A stretch of DNA of 64,000 bases from the NCBI GenBank assembly GCA_048013815.1, contig CM106586.1, positions 10,044,001 through 10,108,000 on the forward strand, read 5' to 3'. Both the position numbers and the translations under genes were made by a program. How positions within the stretch are numbered: position 1 is the first letter of the stretch; each line of letters opens with the position of its first letter. Below the pieces are notes generated by a model. That model ran no database searches, was not told the origin of the DNA, and saw only the letters and a program-made list of their open reading frames with translations. The stretch comes from Setoptus koraiensis. Lineage: Eukaryota; Arthropoda. This document shows positions 1 to 10,000 of this stretch, one piece after another.

Positions 1-1276
1 GCTTAGACTGAGCCTTCTTTGCCATGGCGCAAATACCCACTATGACTTGTTGATGTGACTTATCGTAATCATCTTCATCGACTGATTGATTATCCGTAGA
101 AACATCATCGGACTTATCAGTAGTATGGTCATTTCTGAACTGAGAACTGTCCTCACCAGCCGAATCTCCGGCTTGAAGGTTTATAGGGGTTGCTGGTGAG
201 TTTTCACTCGGTTGGTGCTCTACATCGGCAGAGCTGCTACCTGCCTCGGTGTCAGCAATTGTATTAAATTTAAGAAAATCTATCAATTTACGTAAGCCAA
301 ACAAATATTTTTCGTCTCTGGAATCACTATTGACGGGGTGCAGATGGAATACATGAGCAAAGTCAATCAAAGCTAATCGCACAGATTGTTCAACATCGTC
401 TGATGAAGAATCATACACGATGAGTATGGACGATGAAATGAATTGTAATTGACCGACATTGTAATTGAAGAACCATGATTCAATGTCGTCAAGTTTTTTC
501 ATCACTCGATCTATTGTCTTGTGCCTGTTCTCACTGGATTCTATTGCCGAGAAGAAGCTGTAGAGAGCCTCTGATAGTTGATTATGGCTCAGCAACGTCC
601 TGCCGTAATGCTTGTCTTTGTCTAATAAAATTTCACCATTGCTTGAGGTTACTTTCATTCCTAGAATACGAAAACCAAATTCAGATAGCTTGCTATATTT
701 ATTGGACTCTTCGAGAATTTTCTCTCTTGTTGCATTTGGATCATATGTAACCTGGCCTATTTTGATGTCGATGACACAAGGTGTCAAGCAATGAGCAGTG
801 AGATCCTCCAGGCTTAGAAAAAGAGATGGATGATCACTAACTGAGTCTCCTTCTTCTGACATTTCCTTATCTTGATTGTATACTAGGCGACATATGCCCT
901 TATATTGTGGCACGTGCTTGACCAATTTCAACAATGCTTGCTTGTCCAATAAACAGGAACAACAACTGTTTAGATCACGAATTTTAAACAAATCCATATT
1001 GCTATAACTATAATTTTCACTGCTGCTAATTTCTCTATCACAATCGTCGGGGAAATTGGTTTGACTTGGATCCGAAGAAAGGTTTTCCTCCAGTTTGGAC
1101 AACTTGTCTAGTAGCTCATAGAAATATATCTCTCGCTGGCTTCGGACATCCGTCAAGGTTATGGGCTTAAGAATGTGCTTGGTAGTCTTGCAACGATAGA
1201 AGCCATCGTGTCCTGCCACCTGATACTGGCTACATTCGACATCATCGAACATGATATCATGAGATATTTTCATCAT
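1..1276 (-). CDS. IPMK-PPIP5K: Inositol polyphosphate multikinase domain fused to PPIP5K/Vip1 N-terminus (3' end outside window)
   Basis: One uninterrupted frame of 425 codons runs from ATG 1276 off the left edge. Residues 1-340 are an inositol polyphosphate multikinase (IPK family). They show QVAGHDG near the N-terminus, the catalytic PCVIDIKIG motif (Asp about 170), the YDPNATREKI and FGFRILGMKV blocks, HYGRTL, SSSILIVYD and the metal-binding LIDFAH (Asp about 305). That protein normally ends soon after this point. Here the frame continues through an acidic Ser/Asp-rich linker (about 340-410) into VIVGICAMAKKAQSK (411-425), which matches the start of the ATP-grasp kinase of PPIP5K, the IP7/IP8-making enzyme. 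No stop and no Met lie between IDFAH and GICAM, so a separate PPIP5K start inside this stretch is unlikely. IPMK makes IP4/IP5 and PPIP5K makes 1-IP7/IP8, so the fusion would join early and late steps of one pathway. IPMK identity is firm. The PPIP5K part rests on 15 residues. Confidence 0.85.
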   Translation of the reverse strand, partial: MMKISHDIMFDDVECSQYQVAGHDGFYRCKTTKHILKPITLTDVRSQREIYFYELLDKLSKLEENLSSDPSQTNFPDDCDREISSSENYSYSNMDLFKIRDLNSCCSCLLDKQALLKLVKHVPQYKGICRLVYNQDKEMSEEGDSVSDHPSLFLSLEDLTAHCLTPCVIDIKIGQVTYDPNATREKILEESNKYSKLSEFGFRILGMKVTSSNGEILLDKDKHYGRTLLSHNQLSEALYSFFSAIESSENRHKTIDRVMKKLDDIESWFFNYNVGQLQFISSSILIVYDSSSDDVEQSVRLALIDFAHVFHLHPVNSDSRDEKYLFGLRKLIDFLKFNTIADTEAGSSSADVEHQPSENSPATPINLQAGDSAGEDSSQFRNDHTTDKSDDVSTDNQSVDEDDYDKSHQQVIVGICAMAKKAQSK

Positions 1277-1974
1277 ATCACGAGAGACTACTAAGAGTCT
1301 CCGGGCCAGCTGTCTTTGTGTAATGTACTTAATAAATTACTCCACTACCCTGAATGGGATAATGATTTGGCTAAAATTGGTGGCACATCGTTTGCTGTTG
1401 TACTAATATAATGCTAATAATAAATAATAATGTTAATGATGATAATGGTGACAGCTAAATTTGTTTGTTAACCACACCGTACATGCTACAACAATGTGAT
1501 TATTTACATACGTAAATAATAAAAAACAAACATATTCAGTGCAAGCTAGCCAAGGGTGTCTCATATAGTTTCACACGAGATGCAATATGTTCACGAGAGG
1601 CCGCTACGGTTGCCAATAACGATATCACTTTAGCGTCGTTTGCTGCGCTAGACATGCAGCGATTGTGGCCCGCAAGTTGAACTAAAAACACCTTGTTCTC
1701 TTTTCGCAAGAGGGCGCGTGTGCTCAGACTTCGTCATGTTCACTGTGAACAGTTCACATGTGTGTGTGCGCGGTTCTCTCAGAAAAAATAAAAGTAAAAA
1801 TAAAAAAACATGTGTACTCAACATCGCAAGATCAAGTGCGATCAGGGGAAGAAAGAATCGTTGTTTATTTCCATATCTTGTATACATTATTATCATTATT
1901 GTTGTTACATAATCATAACATAAACACAATTGATTTACAGCTCAATTTACATTTAATTTAAATTTGAAATTGCC
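1277..1974. promoter_or_regulatory. Divergent intergenic region between the IPMK-PPIP5K and GPN1 genes
   Basis: 698 bp separate the two start codons, so both promoters and 5' leaders must lie here. The stretch is AT-rich, with homopolymer-like runs such as AATAATAATAAATAATAATG. No convincing TATA box stands out. Nothing else was recognised. Confidence 0.6.
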
Positions 1975-2892
1975 ATGTCAGATGAAATCGCCATGTCAGA
2001 TGAGAAAAAGAAGCCAACATGCATGATCATAATGGGTATGGCCGGCTCGGGGAAAACCACATTCGTTCAGAAATTAGCGGAGCATCTCTATCAAAATAAA
2101 CGCCCAGGTTACTTGATAAATCTTGATCCAGCCTGTTACGACTTGCCCTATCCAGCCAATGTAGATATCAGAGACACCATAAACTACAAGCGAGTCATGA
2201 AGGAATATGAGCTAGGTCCGAATGGAGCCATCATAACATCTCTAAATTTGTTTGCAACAAAATTCGATCAGATAATATCTCTCATATCACAACGGAGCGA
2301 AGAGCACGACCACTTCATATTGGACACCCCAGGACAGATTGAGGTATTCAATTGGTCTGCCTCGGGTATGATCATCACAGAGAGTTTGGCATCTCAATTT
2401 CCAACTGTTGTTGTTTATGTGATGGACATTGTTAGAAATCTCAATCCGGCAACGTTTATGTCCAACATGCTTTATGCCTGCTCCATTCTTTACAAAACAA
2501 AACTACCACTCGTTGTTGTCCTTAATAAGATTGACATCCAGGATTGCGAATTTGCCATTGAATGGATGCAAGATTTCGAAAAATTCCAGGAAGCCTTGGA
2601 GAGTGAGACGAGCTACATCTCGAATTTAACCCGATCTTTGTCTCTTGTGTTGGACACGTTCTATAGGGACCTCAAATCTGTTGGCGTTTCCTCGATAACA
2701 GGCGCAGGTTTGGATGAGTTTTTGGTCCATCTTGATAAGGCCGCTCAAGAGTACAGTAAAATTTACAAGCCTGAGTACGAAAGACTCATGTCCGAGGCCA
2801 AAAAACGTAAGGATGAGGCAACGACAGATGAAGGTGAGGCAGCGACCGACGAGGGCGAGGCAGCGACCAATGAAGGCGAGACATCGAAATAA
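1975..2892 (+). CDS. GPN1: GPN-loop GTPase 1 (XAB1), RNA polymerase II assembly/import factor
   Basis: A 305-residue intronless gene. GPN1 is a GTPase that works with GPN3 in cytoplasmic assembly and nuclear import of RNA polymerase II. The P-loop GMAGSGKT is at residues 21-28. LINLDPA follows, the family-defining GPN triad is at 81-83 within ELGPNGAI, switch II is DTPGQIE (about 117-123), and the guanine-specificity motif NKID comes later with SSITGAG near the C-terminus. The tail ends in three near-identical acidic heptads of the form AATDEGE (about 283-300). The tail is shorter than in vertebrate GPN1 (about 370 aa). The start at 1975 is chosen for its ATG. A second ATG at residue 7 sits in an almost identical context, because an 18-bp segment around the start is duplicated. 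Its stop codon lies 29 bp from the stop of the convergent chitin-binding gene. Confidence 0.95.
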   Translation: MSDEIAMSDEKKKPTCMIIMGMAGSGKTTFVQKLAEHLYQNKRPGYLINLDPACYDLPYPANVDIRDTINYKRVMKEYELGPNGAIITSLNLFATKFDQIISLISQRSEEHDHFILDTPGQIEVFNWSASGMIITESLASQFPTVVVYVMDIVRNLNPATFMSNMLYACSILYKTKLPLVVVLNKIDIQDCEFAIEWMQDFEKFQEALESETSYISNLTRSLSLVLDTFYRDLKSVGVSSITGAGLDEFLVHLDKAAQEYSKIYKPEYERLMSEAKKRKDEATTDEGEAATDEGEAATNEGETSK

Positions 2893-2897
2893 ATAAA
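2888..2897 (+). terminator. Polyadenylation signals of GPN1, overlapping its stop codon
   Basis: Two overlapping AATAAA hexamers occur, at 2888-2893 and 2892-2897. The first contains the TAA stop (2890-2892). Cleavage 10-30 bp downstream would fall in or beside the last codons of the convergent gene. Confidence 0.55.
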
Positions 2898-2921
2898 TAC
2901 TGCATATGTACATATACATCC

Positions 2922-4058
2922 TCAAATACGAGTGTCTTGACATTTGATATTATATTGCCAGTCACATATGCGCAATTTGGCATTGAAGATTGTGCCCGTC
3001 GGACAGAGAAAACTGTATTTTCTGTTGCTGGAGCAAAGATGCCATACTTGACAGCCTGTTTTGTAGTCAGCAAATACGCCAGATATAAACTTGCCTTGCT
3101 TGTCGGTACATTCAAAGTCTGTCTTGGGGATGGTGTTCAATGTCGTTGACTTATCTCCTGTATCTGATGATGCTTGAAAATTGTCGCTTGAAGCGTCGCT
3201 GAAATCGGGCGCCACAGACACTTTACGTTCGCTTGCGTCAGTATTAAGTAAACCGAGTCTGGCCTTAATTAGGTTGGCCTTTTGAGGACTTAGAACAACA
3301 GACCTGGGCTTGACATCGGACAAGTCCGACGATGATCTGGCCGATGTTGATGCAATCGGTGGTCTACCATTCTGTCCTGTCTGTTGTTGATTGTTATTTA
3401 TGCCTCCTTTTCTTCTAGAGAATACCTCATTTGTCGTTGAGGACGAATCCAAATCTTTGCTCAACAGTGATAAAGACGGTTTTGGTATGTATCCGTTGAG
3501 ACTGTACTTAGCAGGCCTCATTGGTTTCATTAATAATTTGGGCACCTTCTTAGTTGACACTTGATCCTGTTGCTGCTGCTGTTGCTGCTGATTTGTTCTA
3601 GTCTCTGCATCTCTGCTACTGAATTGACTGCGTTTGGCACCTTGATAGAGATTAGAATTGTCAGGGGTGTTGCCAATTAAGCTGGTGAACATGTGACTCG
3701 GTTTGCTATTTGCCGTTATATCCATGTTTGGCGCGCTAGTGGTGCTAGGCTCAGAGAAAGATGCCTTACGCTGGCTAGCTTGTTCGTCCATGAGCTTGGC
3801 TCCATTATCGTTGTTGCCGGTCATTAGATAGGCGCCATTTGATTGTTGTTGTTGCATGAGGGTCTTATTATGCAATTGCATCGCTGATAATAATTGAATG
3901 TTTTTCTCGTTCATCATGTAAGTCGCTGCAGCATCGGCGAGTGATTTGTTTTTGCTTATCATCAGATCCATCAATTCTCTTTGTTGCTGAGGCTTCATCA
4001 TTGATATGAGAACGCGATAATAATTCGACGACTGTATCAGGCTCTCCAATCTCCGTCT
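2922..4058 (-). CDS. Exon 4 of the giant CBM14 gene: chitin-binding domain and stop
   Basis: 378 codons plus a stop. The acceptor ends CAACAACAG|AGACGG after a C/A-rich stretch. That tract is not a classical pyrimidine tract, but it is the only in-frame AG downstream of an in-frame stop that keeps phase 0. The C-terminus holds the CBM14 domain, with the aromatic-rich VWHLC and ICDWQYN motifs typical of chitin binding. The stop TGA is at 2922-2924. Confidence 0.82.
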   Translation of the reverse strand, partial: RRRLESLIQSSNYYRVLISMMKPQQQRELMDLMISKNKSLADAAATYMMNEKNIQLLSAMQLHNKTLMQQQQSNGAYLMTGNNDNGAKLMDEQASQRKASFSEPSTTSAPNMDITANSKPSHMFTSLIGNTPDNSNLYQGAKRSQFSSRDAETRTNQQQQQQQQDQVSTKKVPKLLMKPMRPAKYSLNGYIPKPSLSLLSKDLDSSSTTNEVFSRRKGGINNNQQQTGQNGRPPIASTSARSSSDLSDVKPRSVVLSPQKANLIKARLGLLNTDASERKVSVAPDFSDASSDNFQASSDTGDKSTTLNTIPKTDFECTDKQGKFISGVFADYKTGCQVWHLCSSNRKYSFLCPTGTIFNAKLRICDWQYNIKCQDTRI

Positions 4059-7000
4059 CTGTTGTTGGCGTTGTTGTTGTTGGTGGTGTTGTTGTTGTTG
4101 GTGGTGGTGGTGGTGGTGTTGTTATTTGTGTTTGATGGTTGCGAGATGGGCGCACAAAGGAGCCAATGAAGGGAGACGTTCAATGCATGTTGCATTGGAC
4201 AAGTTGGTCAACAGGTAGGCACAGTTAGTATTGTAGTATACACTAGGTAGCATAATTAGAATCACAACCATTAAGCGCCTGTTGCATCATGCAACTTGCA
4301 TGTGATGAGATACTTACGTCTTTCTTCGGGTGACGGAACAACACTATTGCATTACTTCCATGGGCATTTATGGCGCCTAGATTGGTCAGTGGCTTCCTTT
4401 CTGTAGCGGTGGTAGCGCTATCGTCAGATCGTCTATCCGATTGCTGTTGTTGCTGCTGCATTGTTGCTCGGTCGTTGTTGTCCGGCGAGCTGCTCGATGT
4501 GAAGCTCCTCGCTCTGCTCTTCCTACTCACAATATCCTCGTTGCGGTGTTGCTCTCCGCTAGCGTTGGACTCTGCATTAACTCGTATCATTATGGGACTA
4601 GGGAACAGCGACACACCGTGCGAATGATTTTTCACCTGTTCGGGGGCCGCATCAGCAGCGGAGGCTGGTGGCTGGTGTTGCTTGTGACGATTCTTGAAAA
4701 ACTGTCTCGGTTGACCAAGTGCGTTCAATAGGCCCAATGTGTTATATTGTTGCTCCGACGGGCCATTGTCGCCGTGTTTCCGGCGCAATCTTATTATTGG
4801 TTTGTTGGAATCTTCAGCATTGGCGGCCGATGCGGTTGCATTTGTTTCTGCGTCTGTCTCGGTCGCTACAACGGTCGCCGGTTCTGTCTGTTTCTTTGCC
4901 GCTGCTGCTGCTGCTGTTGCTGGTTCGTCGTCATAAGCGCCGCCATTGTCACCGTTATCGTCAGTGTCTAGGCGCGACGGCTTCGTCGTGATCGACTTGT
5001 GAGTGGTTTGATGATCGACATACGGCCGATTGTTGTTGCTGGCATTAGCATTGTTGTTGGCGTTTTGTGTAGCGGTGGCACCCCGCAACACAATTGACGA
5101 CGACGACGACGAGCCGGCTATCTTTGTGGCGATGGGCTTTATTTGAACATAATTGGAGCTAGCTCGTTCTTTCAAAGCGGGTACCTGGTCATATTTACGC
5201 AACGACGACGATTCATTATCTGGCTCGTTGTCCTCTGAACTAAAGAGCTCTTTGGCAGCGTTATTGCTTATTATGGTGGTTGTTGTTGTTGTGGCGGCCG
5301 CTGGCAGATTGTCAATTGTTGTTGCATTGGCGGCATTTAACGACGCTGCGTTGCCATTGTAAAATGGAAACTTCTTGAGATCTGGCTTCCTCTTGAAATG
5401 GAACAACTTTATGTTGCCACTGGTGGCCGAGCCACTTTCTTCGCCGCTCGATTTAAGGCTGGCGCGCTTCTTGCCGGCCAGAGTGGCCACGATGGCCTGA
5501 TCATGATCTTTGACACTCGCTGCTGACATCCCTGTCGAGCCCTTGTTGTTTGCTGATTTATTGGATGACGGCCCGCCCGGGTGTAGCTGTTGCTGCTGAT
5601 TGTGATACCGTTTGCGTTTGGTGGCCCTCACAGTTGTGCTGGTCTTGGGTTTTGGCGTTGTTGTGGTTGTTGTGGTTGACGTGGTAGTTGATGGTGTTGC
5701 ATCGTCTGTAGTGGTGGTGGTCAGGTCGCTGTCGTCGGTTGACTCGCTGTCCACAGTGATTTCTCTGACGGTGGTTGTCTCAGATTCGGGCTCAACTGTT
5801 GTTGTGGCCGTGGAATTGTTGTTGTTGTTGTTTCGCGACTGCTGCTGTTTCAGCTCAGACGCCATCAGAATGGCCGCCGCCGTTGAGGCCACTGTGGGCG
5901 TCGGCGGCTGGGGCACCTGTCTCGCCAACGAGGAGCCATAATCCGCCGACTCGACGTTCAGTCGGCCCTCGGCCAGATGATGGTTGTGCGAGGCAGTTGT
6001 TGTGACATCGTCCGCCACTGTTGTTGGGCTTGCTGTTGTGGTGGGATATTCTTTCATGCTCCACAGCTTGTTGTTTGACTTTTTGCTTGTTTGACTTTGA
6101 GCTGTCAAATCGTTTGCCATCAGCAGTGCAGCGCTGGCCGGCCGCATAGTGGTCAATGGGTGATAATGGTGCTGCTGCTGCTGATGCGATTGGTTGTTGA
6201 ACGACGACGAGCTGCTGACCACAGACGATGACGATGTGACAGTTATGAGCACATTGGTGCCATTGTGCAACGTAGTCACCCGCTTCACGCTGGTGCTGGG
6301 CGCATTTGTGATGCCGATGGAAACGGGGTACTGGCCGGCGGGCTCGCTGGGGAAATTGCTGGCCGTCTGAGCCGGGCCGGAAGGCTGCTTTTGCTGCTGG
6401 ACGGCCTTCTTGTGTTTTCGGTGCTTCTTTGGGGCGCCCGCTTCGGCCAGCGGCAACGCGGCTGGCGTGGTGGTGGTGGGCCTGAGCTGTCGTTCGGCGG
6501 CCACGGGCTCAAGTGGGGGCAAAACTGTGGTTGTGGTTGTTGTGGAGGGCGCCGCTGTTAAATCGAGGCCGGCACCCGCCGGATCGTCCTGAGCTGCAAT
6601 CACGCTCCTTGGGGCCGATTCGCTGGCCAATTTCTGGCCGTCGCGCCACGATTGTTGACTGTTGCTGTGTTGTGCAGCAGTTGTTGTGTCGGCGCTGGCG
6701 GATTTAATTGGCTGCTGTGCGGTTGTCGGGTGCGAAGCGGACACAATGTGCCGCTTGGAGCCGTCAGTTGTGGTCATCATGTCATACTCTTTCACAATCA
6801 TCGGGTACCCGCTAGACTGTTGCGTTGGCTTAACAGCGGGCTGGCTGTCAATGGGCGCCTTACGCAACACCTGATTATAGTAGCTCTGCAAGAATGACAC
6901 CGATCCCGCGGACGATGGCGATGCGGACGCCTCAACGGGCCAAAATTTGACCATTCGTTCCTGTGACACCAGCGGCTCTAGCTGATATTGATTTTTAACC

Positions 7001-10000
7001 AGCGAGCTGGCCTGTTGGTCGCCCAGCCAAAACTCTGCAAGCGGCACCTGAATGCGACCGGATTGAGCGGTTGGTGGCGGCGGCTGATGTTGCCTGTTGT
7101 TGATGTTGGCCACTGGCTGTGGCAGCCGGCTCTCTAACGGTTTGTTTGCATTCTAAAAATAGCCACCAGGAGATGGATTAAAACAATTGTGTGGAGGAAA
7201 AAATATTCAAGCGTAAGATTATTGTAATTTTCTTGGATGATTGTGTCGGATTGGATTTAGCGGTTTTTGTACAGCGCCCGCTCAAATGAGAAAGTCAAAT
7301 GAGAATGAGTCAGTTGGTGGCAGCGGCGAATGGCGTTCAAGAACGAATCACCAACAACAATCAAATGGGAGAGAGATAATCCATTGCAACTGGCAACAAT
7401 CGAATTGCAAATTGCGATGCGGCTGACCCTGGCCGCCCGTACCGTAGGCATCGTATCGCATGGATGCAAATTTCGCTGACGAGACGCCATTGTTATGCCG
7501 CCTTGCCAAGATATTGTTACGAGATAGATAAGTCACTGTTGTGTTCAATTGATGCTTGCGCGCAACAACACACAATTTTCAAAACAACGATTGACTGATA
7601 AACAATTTGGCTAATTGTCGATTGGGCAAATTTAGCAAAATTGTTTATCAAAATGACTGTCGGGCAGTGATTGAAAGATTGAAATGGCCACAGTGAACAA
7701 TTGTAACAATTTGCCGTTAACTGTTATCCGCCAAACTGTTACCCAGTCGTCATTAGCATTGATCCGCTGCTCGCGATACACACACACGCACACGAATACT
7801 GTATTCGGAATACAGTTTAAAACAGTTTGTAAAACGAATTACATTCAAGGATGGCGGCGTGTGCCGAAACTGGGGGCGATTTTGATCGTTTTAAAATAAT
7901 TTTCGCTTATAATTCAAAACTATTGGGCTAAATCAATACAATTGGCACGCACTGTAGCTAATTAGTTAAATTCGCGCGAGCCGCGCTCATGACACGACAC
8001 GACGACGACGACAGGTATCGACAGGGCAATTATCTGGCTGTCAAATAAATGCTAGAAACAGCCGAGCGGCCCGAAACAGAGGACGAAAAGGCAAAAGGAC
8101 GCCACCCAGTCAGCCAGAAATATCTCTACTGCATCTGATGGTGCGAGCGTCTGACTGTCGAGTTTGTGCCAGGTTTCCTTGTTAGTTAGGCTGGCGAGAG
8201 AATTAGCCCGTTTGAAGCTGTTATTTTTAGCCGTTATTGTGTTCCGCCGCTGTTGGCTGTATGGCGCCGTCGTAACAAGCTAACGAGATATCAGTGGAAC
8301 CTTGGCTTTGATATATGCCTTCGCACACATTGTGAGGGGATACATTGTGAGATTGTAAATTGTATGATTCAATTTGGCTCGGCTCGGCTCGGCTCGCTGG
8401 TTGGCCGGCTAAATAGATGAGTGAAAATAGATTAGTCAAGATTGTAACAAGATAACATCGGCAAGATAGCAGCTGAATTGCAGCCAAACGCTTACAAATA
8501 TGCTGTGCTCGCTGTGTTCCCATGCAACAATGCACAACATACAACAAAATAGAAACAAAAATATGAATCGGCCGCCCTGTTCAATTGTTATTATTTTGTT
8601 ATTTTGTCCCTTGTTACAGATGACCCCAAAAAGGGTACAGTTGTCCATTGTTTCATGTTATTAGCCGCTCGTCTCCCGCATCCAATTATTTAGAAACGGC
8701 CGGCGGAGTGCGCGCCCGACCAGGTTAATTAGCGCCGGTATCACTCCCATCATGCGACTATGATATGACTATGATACGACTATGATATGACTATGATGGG
8801 AGTCCTATGACTCACCAGTGGCCCACTGGCAGTGGGTCAACAAATGAAAACGGCGAGCTTTTATTCTTTTCGAGCGCACACTTTTCAAATTGGATTTTTG
8901 ATACATTTTTGGGCTTCAGACACTTTCGGCTCGAAAGTTTCGAGCCGAAAGTTTAGACTTGCACACACACACACGGATTGACACTGGCTACATGCGTCTC
9001 ATAAATGTTGCTAATGATAGTTATTGCGTTCAGCTCGAACCGATCACCGGCAGCTGCTCATTTCAATGGCTCTGCCAGCCAGAGTCTGGCTGGCCTAATT
9101 AACGCTGTCGCTAATTACTGCCCGCGTTGGGCGACCGTCTGGCTGACTTTTGCGAAACAAAACGTGGGCCGTGACAAATAATCACTTGCAGTGCAAATAA
9201 AGCATAACTGCAATATTGATTATATATCATTATTGATATATAGCCATACTGACATGTAGTGATATCGATATGCAGTGATATTGTTGATATAGCGAGCGAG
9301 CGGTGGCGCCGGTTAATGGCTACTGTTTGAAATAAAGTTGATCAAGACGGTAATTAAAAAATAAAACATTTCGAGAACATAATTTCTGAATGTCAGTTCT
9401 GATGAACTGAACCTCTGATAAACTGAACCTCTGATAAACTGAACCCCTGATAAACTGAACCTCTGATGGGTTTGCCTTTATGTGCCGGCTTGCGCTCGCG
9501 CTGCCGATTTATGTGACCAATCACGGACTCTGACAGTCACAGTGTGACTATCACTTCGACCCTGAAAACGCTTTGCAACCCGTACCTGTCAATGATGGTT
9601 GTCGATGATAGTTGAGCGACTGGCTACCGGCGCTTGAAACAAACAACGTGCCCACGTCAGATATGCAAATATTATCCTGCATGATTAGCGTATCGATTAG
9701 TTAGTCAGTAAGTTAACTGTAAAGTAAGTTTGACTGTGCCCGTGCCCGATCGCACTGTCAGCGAGCAACTGGCACTTGTTAAAATGTGTCCAAGTGACTA
9801 AATATTAATTTTAACTTTTAATAGCTACGCAGGCGCCTCACCTGTAAACACGGCCATTTGTATCCTGTTTAAAAAGGTTGATTGGACACACTTCCGACAC
9901 AAACAACAACATATAACAACATATAACTCTTGTCGAGCTTGCGCCACACAACTTATCATATTGGTAATATCAATGGCTTGCAACAGGGCCGATGTGGCCC

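Noticed and set aside
8227-8648. Minus-strand frames of about 100 codons in the 13.4-kb intron
   Set aside because: No domain, no splice partners and no conservation-like composition.
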